Of a stretch of 64,000 nt of DNA, positions 10,214 through 18,910 are shown piece after piece. Each line of letters starts with the position of its first letter. The stretch's first letter is position 1. Both the position numbers and the translations under genes were made by a program. Below the pieces are notes generated by a model. The model was not told the origin of the DNA and searched no databases. It saw only the letters and a program-made list of their open reading frames with translations. Source of the DNA: Candidatus Desulfobacillus denitrificans (lineage in GTDB: Bacteria > Pseudomonadota > Gammaproteobacteria > Burkholderiales > Rhodocyclaceae); NCBI GenBank assembly GCA_017347485.1, contig AP021857.1:3081361-3145360 (forward strand). The letters are read 5' to 3'.

Positions 10214-10237
10214 AAAGTCAGTCTCCGCGACACGGCG
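10214..10237 (+). repeat. Dispersed 24-base repeat, copy 3
   Basis: AAAGTCAGTC then TCCGCGACACGGCG. Starts on the base after a TGA stop and fills the gap before ubiE. Confidence 0.8.
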
Positions 10238-10241
10238 CTCC

Positions 10242-10991
10242 ATGAGTAGCGACACCACCCATTTCGGCTTCAGGCAGGTCGCCGAGGACGACAAGGCGAA
10301 GCGCGTCGCCGACGTCTTCGACTCGGTCGCCGGCAAGTACGACCTGATGAACGATCTCATGTCGCTCGGCCTGCACCGCCTGTGGAAGGCCTTCGCCATC
10401 GAGGTCTCCGGCGTGCGCGCGGGCGACCGCGTGCTCGACGTCGCCGGCGGCACGGCCGACCTCTCGCTGGCCTTCGCCAAGCGGGTGGCCCAGGGTGGCA
10501 ACAGCAGCGGCCAGGTCTGGCTCACCGACATCAACAACGCCATGCTGACGCGCGGCCGCGACCGCCTCCTCGACCACGGCCACATGATGCCGGCGGCGCA
10601 GTGCGACGGCGAGAAGCTGCCCTTTCCCTCGGATTATTTCGACTGCGTCACCTGCGCCTTCGGCCTGCGCAACATGACACGCAAGGAGCAGGCGCTGGCC
10701 GAGATGGCGCGCGTGCTGCGCCCCGGCGGCCGCCTGCTGGTCCTCGAATTCTCCAAGGTCTGGCAGCCGCTGGCGCCGGCCTACGATTTTTATTCCTTCA
10801 AGATCCTGCCCTGGCTCGGATCGAAGGTCGCCAACGACCCGGACAGCTACCAGTACCTGGCCGAGTCGATCCGCATGCACCCCGACCAGGAGACCCTGAA
10901 GGGCATGATGGAACAAGCCGGCCTCGGCAAGGTCGAATATTTCAACCTGGCGGCCGGGGTGGTCGCCCTGCACCGCGGTTACAAATTCTGA
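10242..10991 (+). CDS. ubiE: Ubiquinone/menaquinone C-methyltransferase
   Basis: 249 residues, SAM-dependent class I methyltransferase of quinone synthesis. It has the UbiE N-terminus with HFGF and [20 protein letters not shown], the SAM motif [12 protein letters not shown] near residue 66, and the C-terminal [11 protein letters not shown]. Length is normal. The 28-base gap before it is filled by the dispersed repeat, so no clear Shine-Dalgarno site precedes the ATG at 10242. It heads a group with the Tim44-like gene and ubiJ. Confidence 0.93.
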   Translation: MSSDTTHFGFRQVAEDDKAKRVADVFDSVAGKYDLMNDLMSLGLHRLWKAFAIEVSGVRAGDRVLDVAGGTADLSLAFAKRVAQGGNSSGQVWLTDINNAMLTRGRDRLLDHGHMMPAAQCDGEKLPFPSDYFDCVTCAFGLRNMTRKEQALAEMARVLRPGGRLLVLEFSKVWQPLAPAYDFYSFKILPWLGSKVANDPDSYQYLAESIRMHPDQETLKGMMEQAGLGKVEYFNLAAGVVALHRGYKF

Positions 10992-11002
10992 GAGGAGATG
11001 AC

Positions 11003-11848
11003 ATGAACAAATTCCTGATCGCCGTTTTCGCCGCCGTATTCAGCCTGGGCTTCATCGTCGGCGACGCCGAGGCCAGGCGCATCGGCGGCGGCAAGAGCAG
11101 CGGCATGCAGCGCAACGTCACGCCGACCGCGCCTGCCGCGCCGACGCAGAACGTCGCGCCCGCCAAGCCGGCCCAGCCGGCCGCCGCGCCGCAGCCGGCC
11201 GGCAACCGCTGGCTCGGCCCCATCGCCGGGCTGGCCGCCGGCATCGGACTGGCCGCGCTGCTCTCGCACTTCGGCCTCGGCGAGGGCTTCGCCTCGATCC
11301 TCATGATGCTGCTCATCGCCGCGGCGGTGTTCTTCGTCGTGCGCCTGCTGTTCCGCCGCAACGCACCGCAAAGTCAGCCGTTGCAGTACGCCGGTGCCGG
11401 CAACGCCTCCGCGCCGATGCGATTCGAGGCGCCGGCCTCGGGTGGCGGCGCCGCTTCGGCCGCGAGCGGCAGCATCCCGGCCGGATTCGACGTCGACGGC
11501 TTCCTGCGCCAGGCCAAGCTCAACTTCGTGCGCCTGCAGGCCGCCAACGACGCCATGAACATCGAGGACATCCGCAACTTCACCACGCCTGAGATGTTCG
11601 CCGAGATCAAGCTGGAGATCGACGAGCGCGGCCGCGCGCCGCAGCAGACCGACGTCGTCACCCTCAACGCCGAGCTGCTCGACGTCGCCGAGGAAAACCG
11701 CCAGTACGTCGCCAGCGTGCGCTTCCACGGCGCCATCCGCGAAACCGAGGGCGCCGCGCCGGAAGCCTTCGACGAGGTCTGGCACCTGACCAAGCCGGTC
11801 GACGGCAGCCGCGGCTGGGCGGTGGCGGGCATCCAGCAGGTCAACTGA
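11003..11848 (+). CDS. Tim44-like domain protein
   Basis: 281 residues. Start is ATG 11003 with GAGGAG just upstream; the longer overlapping frame is spurious. An N-terminal signal or anchor (MNKFLIAVFAAVFSLGFIV) is followed by a proline/alanine-rich linker, a pair of hydrophobic helices (about 70-115) and a C-terminal Tim44-like domain (about 155-281; FLRQAKLNFVRLQAANDA). Members of this family in betaproteobacteria occur between ubiE and ubiJ, as here; their role in transport or membrane assembly is not settled. A divergent copy of the dispersed repeat lies in the linker. Confidence 0.75.
   Translation: MNKFLIAVFAAVFSLGFIVGDAEARRIGGGKSSGMQRNVTPTAPAAPTQNVAPAKPAQPAAAPQPAGNRWLGPIAGLAAGIGLAALLSHFGLGEGFASILMMLLIAAAVFFVVRLLFRRNAPQSQPLQYAGAGNASAPMRFEAPASGGGAASAASGSIPAGFDVDGFLRQAKLNFVRLQAANDAMNIEDIRNFTTPEMFAEIKLEIDERGRAPQQTDVVTLNAELLDVAEENRQYVASVRFHGAIRETEGAAPEAFDEVWHLTKPVDGSRGWAVAGIQQVN
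11370..11393 (+). repeat. Dispersed 24-base repeat, copy 4 (divergent)
   Basis: AAAGTCAGCC then GTTGCAGTACGCCG, in the linker of the Tim44-like gene. Confidence 0.45.
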
Positions 11849-11864
11849 GGCGGATCAAAGCAAT

Positions 11865-11886
11865 GCGGGGGCCTGCGGGCCCCCGC
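11865..11886 (+). terminator. Possible intrinsic terminator
   Basis: Perfect 9-base stem GCGGGGGCC and GGCCCCCGC with TGCG loop, followed by TTCGTTTCG. The T-tract is weak, so it may only attenuate transcription into ubiJ. Confidence 0.45.
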
Positions 11887-11900
11887 TTCGTTTCGGCCCC

Positions 11901-12479
11901 ATGCTCGACCTCGCACTCATCCAGGCCTTCAACCACCTGCTTGCCGCCGCGCCCTGGGCGCGCGAGAAGCTCGCCCCCTTCGCCGGCAAGCGCGCCCGCC
12001 TGGTGCTGGGAGCGCTGCCGCTCGCGTTCCGCATCGCGCCGGACGGCAGCTTCGAGTCGCTCGGCGCGGGCGCGCCCGCCGTCGAAATCGTCCTGCCGGC
12101 GAGCGCGCCGCTGGCCCTGCTGCGAGGCCGCGCAGCCATGATGCGCGGCGCGCGCATCGGCGGCGCCGCCGATTTCGCCGAGGCGCTCGGCTTCGTCCTG
12201 CGCCATCTCGACTGGGATGTCGAAGAGGACCTGAGCCGCCTCGTCGGCGACATCGCCGCGCGCCGGATCGCTCGCACCGCCGCCGGCTTCGCCGCCGCCC
12301 AGGCCGAAGCCGGCCGCCGGCTGGCGGAAAACATCGCCGAGTATCTGCGCTACGAACAGCCCGCCGGCGTCGGCAAGCCCGGCATGGCGGCCTTCGCTTC
12401 CGCCGTCGACGCCCTCGGGCGGGATGCCGACGCTCTCGAACGGCGCCTCGCCGCGCTGGCGCGGCCCGGCCCTGTGTGA
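11901..12479 (+). CDS. ubiJ: Ubiquinone biosynthesis accessory factor, SCP2 domain
   Basis: 192 residues. The N-terminal half resembles the SCP2 sterol-carrier fold (NHLLAAAPWAREKLAPFAGKRA onward), and the C-terminal half is alpha-helical, as in UbiJ, which helps assemble the aerobic ubiquinone-synthesis complex by binding hydrophobic intermediates. Position after ubiE supports the call; ubiB, the usual next gene, is not here and is replaced by a haem protein gene. Start ATG 11901 directly follows the hairpin region. Confidence 0.8.
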   Translation: MLDLALIQAFNHLLAAAPWAREKLAPFAGKRARLVLGALPLAFRIAPDGSFESLGAGAPAVEIVLPASAPLALLRGRAAMMRGARIGGAADFAEALGFVLRHLDWDVEEDLSRLVGDIAARRIARTAAGFAAAQAEAGRRLAENIAEYLRYEQPAGVGKPGMAAFASAVDALGRDADALERRLAALARPGPV

Positions 12480-12549
12480 CTTTGGTTACAGAAACTCCCC
12501 ATGCACGACATGGACAATGAGGCGCACCGTTTTTTTTGGGGAGGAGACC

Positions 12550-13122
12550 ATGAACAAAACCCTTCGCATCGCCCTGCCGCTGGCCATCCTGCTGGCCGGC
12601 CCCGCCTTCGCCGCCGATGAGGCCAAGCTGCTCGAGGAAGCCCGCGGCGTCGCCGGCAGCATTCCGCCCAAGCTGCTCGGCGTGCTGCAGGAAGAGATCC
12701 AGAAAGGCGGCCCCGAAGGCGCCATCGGCGTCTGCCGCGAGAAGGCGCCGGCCATGGCGAAGGCCGCCTCCGAGCAGACCGGCTGGGCCATCCGCCGCGT
12801 CAGCCTGAAAAACCGCAACCCGAAGGCCGTGCCGGATGCCTGGGAAGAGGCCGTGCTGAAGGAGTTCGACAAGCGCGCCGCCGGCGGCGAGAAGCCGACC
12901 TCGCTGGAGAAGGGCGAGATCGTCAGCGTCGATGGCAAGCAGGTGTACCGCTACATGAAGGCCCTGCCGACGCAGGATATCTGCCTGCAGTGCCACGGCA
13001 CGCCGGACCGCGTCAGCCCGGCGGTGCAGGCCAAGCTAAAAGAGCTCTATCCGAACGACAAGGCGGTGGGCTACGGCCTGGCGGAAATCCGCGGCGCCAT
13101 GACCATCCGCAAGCCGCTGTAA
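12550..13122 (+). CDS. Periplasmic haem protein, DUF3365/Tll0287-like
   Basis: 190 residues with a clear signal peptide ending GPAFAADE. A CLQCHG motif near residue 148 is a c-type haem attachment site (CxxCH). The surrounding sequence (EKAPAMAKAASEQTG, RNPKAVPDAWEE, GYGLAEIRGAMTIRKPL) fits the Tll0287-like haem domain often found alone or as a sensor domain in proteobacteria. Start is ATG 12550 behind GAGGAG. It stands alone before a convergent terminator; a redox or gas-sensing role is inferred from family only. Confidence 0.75.
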   Translation: MNKTLRIALPLAILLAGPAFAADEAKLLEEARGVAGSIPPKLLGVLQEEIQKGGPEGAIGVCREKAPAMAKAASEQTGWAIRRVSLKNRNPKAVPDAWEEAVLKEFDKRAAGGEKPTSLEKGEIVSVDGKQVYRYMKALPTQDICLQCHGTPDRVSPAVQAKLKELYPNDKAVGYGLAEIRGAMTIRKPL

Positions 13123-13130
13123 ATCGGACC

Positions 13131-13152
13131 CGGCGGGAGGCGCCTCCCGCCG
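13131..13152. terminator. Bidirectional terminator hairpin
   Basis: Perfect palindrome with arms CGGCGGGAGGC and GCCTCCCGCCG between two convergent genes. It is followed on the plus side by CTCAATATTTCC. Serves the haem protein gene and possibly the kinase gene. Confidence 0.6.
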
Positions 13153-13153
13153 C

Positions 13154-14818
13154 TCAATATTTCCTTTCGAAATCGGCGAGAATCTCGCGCTGCTCGCCGG
13201 GCTGGAGCTCCACCGTCCAGTAATGCGGAAGGCCGGAGCCGTAGATCTCGATCTTGTGCTTGACGCCGGCCGAGAGGGGCAGCCGTGTCAGCGGCGGCGA
13301 GGTGCCGAGCTTCTTGCCGTCGACAACGATTTCCCCTTGCGGCACCACTTTCAGGATTACCGTGCCGTTGGGGACGGCAACGTTTTCCCTGGGCTTGTCA
13401 GGGATCGCCTTGTCGGCAACCGCCTTGCCGGCCGCTTCGTCCTTCGCCACCGGCTTGGCCGCGGGTTTGCGTTCAGGTTTCTTGCCCTGGGGTGCCGGCG
13501 TTTCCTTCGGCGCGGCGGACGGCTCGGGGATTTTTTCGGCAAGCGGCGCGGCAAGCGGGGGCGGGATGCCCGCTTCGGCCGCAGCTAGCGGCTTCTGCGC
13601 CGACGGATAAAAAACGATTCCGGCAAGCACCATTCCCGCCACCCCCGCACCCGCCAGAAAGAGGGGGAGTCTCGTCCGGGCTTTCGACGCCGCCGGCGGG
13701 CCGGCGTCGGCAGCGGCGATTTTCGCCGGCAACGGCGCCTCCCCGGTGAGTACCGCCCGGAACTGCGCCACGGACTGAGGCCGGTCCGCCTCGTCGGGGG
13801 ACAGCGCCCAGTCGATGGCGCGCAGGAATCGCTCGCTATGGCGCCCCCGCGCCAGGGACAGTGCCGACGGCATGCTGTCGTGGCGTACCCGCGACGGCGC
13901 TTCAAGGGGCTTCCCTCCCGTGACGATCCAGTAGAGCACGCCGCCCAGCGCATACAGATCGGACCATGGGCCCTGAGCGCCGTGGGTGTGGTATTGCTCG
14001 AACGGCGCGTAACCCGGCGTGACGATGCTGGTCAGGCTGCGGCTGTTGCCGCTGCCGGCGTAGCGCGCGGCGCCGAAATCCAGCAGCACCAGGCTGCCAT
14101 CCTCCTCGCGCACATAAATATTCGCCGGCTTGATGTCCCGGTGCAGCACGCGCGCCTTGTGCACCACCTCCAGTCCCTGCAGCAGGGGCAGGAACATCTG
14201 CTGCAACTGCTCCTCGTCGATCGGCCCGTTTTCCTTGATCCAGTCGCGCAACGGCTCGCCGCGCTCGTATTCCATCACCATGTAGGCGGTGTTGTTGGCC
14301 TCGAAGAAGCGCGTCACCCGCACTATGTTGGGATGGCGGAAGGTGGCCAGTACGCGCGCCTCGGCAAGAAAGCCGTCGAGGCCGATGCGATAGCCATGGG
14401 TATCCGATTCCGTCTTCGCGCACACGGTCTGCCCGGAAGCGCGCACCGCAAGGTCGTTCGGCAGGTATTCCTTGATGGCTACGGTGCGTTGCAGGGTGTT
14501 GTCGCGCGCTCGGTAGGTGATGCCGAAACCGCCGCTGCCGAGAACCGCCTCGAGGGTGTATTCCTGCAGGGTGTAGCCGATCGGCAGTGCGACGTGGTTG
14601 TGCGCGGCCGGCCGGCTCTGTTCCGTGGGTACGGCCCCGTGGTGGATCGGAGCATCGGGATCGACCCGTGTCGGCAGGGAATAAGTACCGTCGATGCGTA
14701 CGCTGGAAATGGTCGGCTCGCTGCCTGGATCGGAGTCCGGCGGCGTCACCGATTCGTCCTCGGCACCGCTCGACGAGCGGCCCATCAGGGATTCCCTGCG
14801 GATATTCTCATCCGGCAC
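13154..14818 (-). CDS. Membrane Ser/Thr protein kinase with PEGA-like C-terminus
   Basis: 554 residues. A Hanks-type kinase domain covers about 88-360: glycine loop LGSGGFGITY (93-102), catalytic lysine VAIKEY (K116), HRDIKPAN (226-233, D228), DFGAAR (247-252) and the family-specific PGYAPFEQY. A membrane helix lies at about 384-405. It is followed by a proline/lysine-rich periplasmic spacer and a C-terminal PEGA-like domain (VVPQGEIVVDGKKLGTSP). All catalytic residues are present. It stands alone, so its substrate is unknown; 160 bases before it separate it from the convergent haem gene terminator. Confidence 0.88.
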   Translation of the reverse strand: MPDENIRRESLMGRSSSGAEDESVTPPDSDPGSEPTISSVRIDGTYSLPTRVDPDAPIHHGAVPTEQSRPAAHNHVALPIGYTLQEYTLEAVLGSGGFGITYRARDNTLQRTVAIKEYLPNDLAVRASGQTVCAKTESDTHGYRIGLDGFLAEARVLATFRHPNIVRVTRFFEANNTAYMVMEYERGEPLRDWIKENGPIDEEQLQQMFLPLLQGLEVVHKARVLHRDIKPANIYVREEDGSLVLLDFGAARYAGSGNSRSLTSIVTPGYAPFEQYHTHGAQGPWSDLYALGGVLYWIVTGGKPLEAPSRVRHDSMPSALSLARGRHSERFLRAIDWALSPDEADRPQSVAQFRAVLTGEAPLPAKIAAADAGPPAASKARTRLPLFLAGAGVAGMVLAGIVFYPSAQKPLAAAEAGIPPPLAAPLAEKIPEPSAAPKETPAPQGKKPERKPAAKPVAKDEAAGKAVADKAIPDKPRENVAVPNGTVILKVVPQGEIVVDGKKLGTSPPLTRLPLSAGVKHKIEIYGSGLPHYWTVELQPGEQREILADFERKY

Positions 14819-14906
14819 GTCCGACCTCCTGAGTGTCGGTTAAGCCCGTGCGAAGCGAGCCTGTCCTGCATTCGAGCCCCTCGCGGCAACAGAGGGGGAA
14901 CTTACA

Positions 14907-16418
14907 CTAAGCGCTCGAGCGGACCGTGTCAAGGTGCCGCGCCAGGACATCCCGCCCTTGCGCATCGAGGCGCAAGCCGCACTTCGTGCGCCGCCAGAGA
15001 ATGTCCTCGGCGGTCTGCGCCCACTCGTGGGCGGCCAGGTAGTCGACCTCCGCCGCGTACAGGCCGCCGCCGAAATGCTCGCCGAGATCCTGTTCGGTCT
15101 GCGCCGGCCCGAGCACGCGCGCGGCCAGCGTGCCGTGGCGACGCGCCAGCGCGTGCAGCAGTTCCGGCGGCAGCCGCGGATGGCGGCGCGCCAGTTCCAG
15201 CAGCAGGCCGTTCAGTCCGCCCGGGCCGAGCCCGCCGCCGGGCAGGTGCACCCGGGCGCTCCACGACGGGCGCAAGCCCGGCAGCCAAGGCCGCAATCTG
15301 TCGAGCACGCGCTCGGCGAGGCGGCGGTAGGTGGTCAGCTTGCCGCCGTAGATCGACAGCAGCGGCGCCTCGCCGGCATCGCCATCGAGCGCCAGATGAT
15401 ACTCGCGGCTCACCGCCGTGGCGCTGCCTTTCCCGTCGTCGTACAGCGCGCGGATGCCGGCGAAGGACCACACCGCCTGTTCCGGCCGCGGCGGCGCCGC
15501 GAAGAAGCGGCCGACGACGCCGCAGAGATAATCGGCTTCCGCCGCGTCGATGCGCGGCGCGGCGTCCGGCGCCTCCAGCGGCAGCTCGGTGGTGCCGACC
15601 AGGCTGAAGTCTTCCTCGAAGGGAATCACGAAGACGATGCGGCCGTCGTCGTTCTGCAGCAGGTAGGCCTGGCCGCCGTCGTGGAGCCGCGGCAGCACCA
15701 GATGGCTGCCCTTCACCAGGCGCAGCGCCTGCGGCCCGTCGACGCCGGCCAGCGTCTTGCGCAACCGGGCCGTCCAGGGTCCGGCCGCGTTCACCAGGAT
15801 GCGCGCCGTCGCTTCCCGCTGCGTGCCGTCGGCCGACTGCAACACGGCGCGCCACGCCTTGCCCTCGCGCCGCGCGCCGACCAGCCGCGTGCGCGGCCGC
15901 ACCTGCGCGCCGAGCTGCGCCGCCGAGACGGCGTTGAGCAGCGTCAGGCGCGCATCGTCGGTGGCGAGGTCGGAATAGGCGAAGCCGCGCGCGAACTCCG
16001 GCCGCAGCGGCAGGCCGAGCGGCGTGCCGCGCAGGTTCACCGCCTCCGCCCACTGCAGGCTGGCGCCGCGGGCGAGGCCATCGTAGAGGGCGAGGCCGAG
16101 GCGGATCATCCAGCGCGGGCGCGCTGCCTTCGTGTGCGGAATGACGAAGCGCTGCTCGCGCGCGAGGTGCGGCGCGATCGACAGCAGGACTTCGCGCTCG
16201 GCGAGCGACTCGCGCACCAGGCCGAAATCGAACTGCTCGAGGTAGCGCAGGCCGCCGTGGATCAGCTTGGTCGACGCCGAGGAAGTCGCGCCGCCGATGT
16301 CGCCGCGGTCGACCAGCAGCACCTTCAGGCCGCGGCCGGCGGCGTCGCGCGCCAGGCCGGCGCCGTTGATGCCGGCGCCGGCGACGAGCAGGTCGAAAAC
16401 GGTCCCGTCCCCGCTCAT
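14907..16418 (-). CDS. glpD: Aerobic glycerol-3-phosphate dehydrogenase
   Basis: 503 residues. FAD/quinone-linked enzyme oxidising glycerol-3-phosphate to dihydroxyacetone phosphate at the inner membrane. The N-terminal Rossmann motif DLLVAGAGINGAGLARDAAGRG and the GlpD signatures GGATSSASTKLIHGGLRYLEQ and YGGKLTTYRRLAE are clear. Start is ATG 16418, which overlaps the histidine kinase stop by four bases; the longer frame to 18098 is a shadow of the kinase. No glpK or glpF is nearby. Co-transcription with the sensor kinase is implied by the overlap. Confidence 0.9.
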   Translation of the reverse strand: MSGDGTVFDLLVAGAGINGAGLARDAAGRGLKVLLVDRGDIGGATSSASTKLIHGGLRYLEQFDFGLVRESLAEREVLLSIAPHLAREQRFVIPHTKAARPRWMIRLGLALYDGLARGASLQWAEAVNLRGTPLGLPLRPEFARGFAYSDLATDDARLTLLNAVSAAQLGAQVRPRTRLVGARREGKAWRAVLQSADGTQREATARILVNAAGPWTARLRKTLAGVDGPQALRLVKGSHLVLPRLHDGGQAYLLQNDDGRIVFVIPFEEDFSLVGTTELPLEAPDAAPRIDAAEADYLCGVVGRFFAAPPRPEQAVWSFAGIRALYDDGKGSATAVSREYHLALDGDAGEAPLLSIYGGKLTTYRRLAERVLDRLRPWLPGLRPSWSARVHLPGGGLGPGGLNGLLLELARRHPRLPPELLHALARRHGTLAARVLGPAQTEQDLGEHFGGGLYAAEVDYLAAHEWAQTAEDILWRRTKCGLRLDAQGRDVLARHLDTVRSSA

Positions 16419-18055
16419 GCCAGCGGAAAAGTCAGTCGCAGCGACACGCCGCCGCCCTCGGGCAGATTGACGGCGGCGATGCTGCCGCCGTGGAACTCGG
16501 CGATCAGGCGGGCGATGTAGAGGCCGAGGCCGAGATGCGGCTCGCTGTCCGATCGCTCGCCGCGCGCCGAGATCATCGACTCGAACAGCCGCCCGCGCAC
16601 CTCGTCCGGGATGGGCGGCCCGCTGTTCGTCACCGAGAGCCGGGCGGCGTGTCCGGCCTGCGCCAGCGCGATGCGGACCGGCGTGCCGGGCCGGCCGAAG
16701 TCGGCGGCGTTGGCCACCAGCTTGTCGAGCAGCTGGGCGAAAAGGTCGGGCGAGCCCTCGACCTCGAACGCCCCGGCCGGCGCCGACAGCTCGAAGTCGC
16801 GCTGCGGATAGGCCAGCCGGTAGCCGCTCACGCACTCCGCCAGCACGGCGGCGAGGTCGAAGCGGACGCGCGCTTCCTCGCGCAGGCCCTGCTCGAGGCG
16901 GGTGGCCTCGCTCATGCGCGTCAGGATTTTCGACAGCCTGGCGAGACCTTCCTCGGCGCGTTCCAGGTAGACCTGCCGCTGCGCCGGATCCTGCTCCAGC
17001 TTCAGGTTCTCCAGCGAAGAGCGCACCACCGCGATCGGCGTGCGCAGTTCGTGCGACAGGCGCCCGGCCAGGCTCTCCAGATAGCCGTGGTGCTGCGCCA
17101 GCTTCTCCAGCACGGCGGAGAAACTGCGCGACAGGTCGCCGATCTCGTCGCCGGCCCGCGAGCCGGACGTCAGGCGCTTCAGCCGGCCGCGCGCGTCCAC
17201 CGCGCTCTCCGCCTCGTCGCGCAGGCGGCGGATGCGGCCCGACAGGCGCGTGGCGAAGCCGAGCAGCACGGCGGCGGCCAGCGCGAACGCCGCGATGGTG
17301 GTGAGCAGCAGGCGCTCCAGCGCCTGGCTGCGCACCGAAAGGATGGAGTTCGTGGTTTCCTCGACGACGACGGCGCCGATGACGTCGTCGCGGCTCCAGA
17401 TCGGATACGCCGCCGAGACGATGACGGCGCGGCCGTCGGCGCTGGCGCGCAGCCGGGTGGCCGGCGCGCCGAGCAGGGCGCGGGTAATCTCGCGGCCGCT
17501 GGCGAGCACATCGGGGTCGAGTGCCTCGTCGAAGTCTTCCGCCGGACGCGGCACGAGGCGGGCGAGCAGGTCGCGCCACGGTCGCGCGGCGCCGTCGCCG
17601 TTTTCCGGCGCCGCCGGCGACTTCAGGCTGCCGGCCAGCGCCAGCAGCTTCAGCTCGCGGTTCACCACCCAGATGCGCGCCGTCGAGCGCTCCAGGCCGC
17701 GCAGGATGGCGCCGATCTCCGCCACCGACTGCTGCGCCGACACGCCGGACTCGCGGCCGATCTCCTCCACCACCACCGGCTGGCCGGTTTTCTCGGCCTG
17801 CTCGGCCGCCTGCCGCAGGCTCTCCTCGGCGGCGCGGCGCGCCTCGTCGCTTTGCGCCGGCTTCAGCCGCATCAGCTGCGGCCGCTCGTGCAGGGCGGTG
17901 GCCACCGCGCGCGCCGTGGCGAGCAGCGCCTGCTGCTGCGCTTCGAGCAGGAAGCGCTCCATCTCCTGCACGTAGCGCCAGCCGGCCCAGGGCAAGGCGA
18001 GCAGCGTCAGCGCGACCAGCGCCAGTTTCAGTCTGAGCGTGATGCGGAAGCTCAT
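16415..18055 (-). CDS. Histidine kinase of the proteobacterial dedicated sortase system (PdsS-like)
   Basis: 546-residue inner-membrane sensor kinase. N-terminal helix near residues 8-26, a periplasmic sensor region, a second helix near 255-275 (LLLTTIAAFALAAAVLLGF), HAMP, then the phospho-acceptor H-box LSHELRTPIAVVRSSLE near 332 and an ATP-binding domain with HLGLGLYIARLIAEFHGG. It ends SLRLTFPLA; that tail is encoded by a copy of the dispersed repeat. The response regulator and a divergent sortase operon next to it identify the system. It overlaps the regulator stop by four bases and glpD by four. Confidence 0.8.
   Translation of the reverse strand: MSFRITLRLKLALVALTLLALPWAGWRYVQEMERFLLEAQQQALLATARAVATALHERPQLMRLKPAQSDEARRAAEESLRQAAEQAEKTGQPVVVEEIGRESGVSAQQSVAEIGAILRGLERSTARIWVVNRELKLLALAGSLKSPAAPENGDGAARPWRDLLARLVPRPAEDFDEALDPDVLASGREITRALLGAPATRLRASADGRAVIVSAAYPIWSRDDVIGAVVVEETTNSILSVRSQALERLLLTTIAAFALAAAVLLGFATRLSGRIRRLRDEAESAVDARGRLKRLTSGSRAGDEIGDLSRSFSAVLEKLAQHHGYLESLAGRLSHELRTPIAVVRSSLENLKLEQDPAQRQVYLERAEEGLARLSKILTRMSEATRLEQGLREEARVRFDLAAVLAECVSGYRLAYPQRDFELSAPAGAFEVEGSPDLFAQLLDKLVANAADFGRPGTPVRIALAQAGHAARLSVTNSGPPIPDEVRGRLFESMISARGERSDSEPHLGLGLYIARLIAEFHGGSIAAVNLPEGGGVSLRLTFPLA
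16428..16451 (+). repeat. Dispersed 24-base repeat, copy 5
   Basis: AAAGTCAGTC then GCAGCGACACGCCG, encoding the C-terminus of the sensor kinase on the other strand. Confidence 0.75.
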
Positions 18056-18741
18056 GCCTTCCAGCGGTAGCCCATGCCGTACACCGTGTCGATGGCATCG
18101 AACTTCGGATCGACGGCCTGGAACTTGCGGCGGATGCGCTTGACGTGGGAAGTGATGGTGCCCTCGTCCACCACCAGCCTGGCGTCGTGCATGAGCTGGT
18201 CGCGGTCCTTCACGTGGCCGGGGAATTTGGCCAGGGTGTGCACCATCCAGAACTCGGTCAAAGTCAGTTCCACCGGCACGGCGTTCCACGTCGCGCTGAG
18301 GCGCTTGGCGTCGAGCCGGAGCGGCCCGCGCTCGAGCACTTCTTCTTCCGCCGCCGGCTCGCCCAGCACGTCGACGCGGCGGAACAGCGCGGCGATGCGC
18401 GCCGTGAGGTGCGGCAGGCTGATGTCCTTGGTCAGGTAGTCGTCGGCGCCGAGGCGCAGGCCGGAGACGATGTCGAAGTCCGAGTCGCGCGCCGAGAGGA
18501 AGATGATCGGCAGGCGCGGGCTCAGCGCGCGCAATTCGCGGCACAGCTCGAAGCCGCCCTCCGGCTCGTCGCCCAGCCCGATGTCGATCACCGCCAGGTC
18601 GGGCAGCCGCGTGCGGAAGGCCGCCAGCGCCTCCGGCCGGCCGGCGTAGGCGGCGACCTCGTAGCCCTGGCGCGCCAGCGCCTCCGCGTAGTTGGCGCGG
18701 ATGGCGGCTTCGTCCTCGACGATGGCGATGCGTTTCGGCAT
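18052..18741 (-). CDS. Response regulator of the dedicated sortase system (PdsR-like)
   Basis: 229-residue OmpR-type regulator. Receiver domain with acidic pocket ED near residues 9-11, phospho-acceptor D53 in VIDIGLG, and lysine in YLTKDIS; then a winged-helix DNA-binding domain with LTLTEFWMVHTLA and ITSHVKRIRRKF. Start is ATG 18741; extension to 19203 would cross the divergent promoter. The pair with the following kinase and the divergently transcribed sortase target and sortase genes is the known proteobacterial dedicated sortase arrangement. It probably controls that divergent operon. Confidence 0.82.
   Translation of the reverse strand: MPKRIAIVEDEAAIRANYAEALARQGYEVAAYAGRPEALAAFRTRLPDLAVIDIGLGDEPEGGFELCRELRALSPRLPIIFLSARDSDFDIVSGLRLGADDYLTKDISLPHLTARIAALFRRVDVLGEPAAEEEVLERGPLRLDAKRLSATWNAVPVELTLTEFWMVHTLAKFPGHVKDRDQLMHDARLVVDEGTITSHVKRIRRKFQAVDPKFDAIDTVYGMGYRWKA
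18260..18283 (+). repeat. Dispersed 24-base repeat, copy 6
   Basis: AAAGTCAGTT then CCACCGGCACGGCG, in the response regulator (AVPVELTL on the other strand). Confidence 0.55.
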
Positions 18742-18910
18742 GCGCGGACTATACCGAAATCCGCCCGGCATGGAGCGCCGGAACGGCCATTGCCATTTTT
18801 TTGCCATAATTCTTCGCCGCCCTGCCCGTTTCCCTCCCCGCCGGCATCCGATTCCTCCGCTTGAATGAGCATCGAACGGATGTCCGTTCGCAACGGGAAG
18901 GAGAACAACA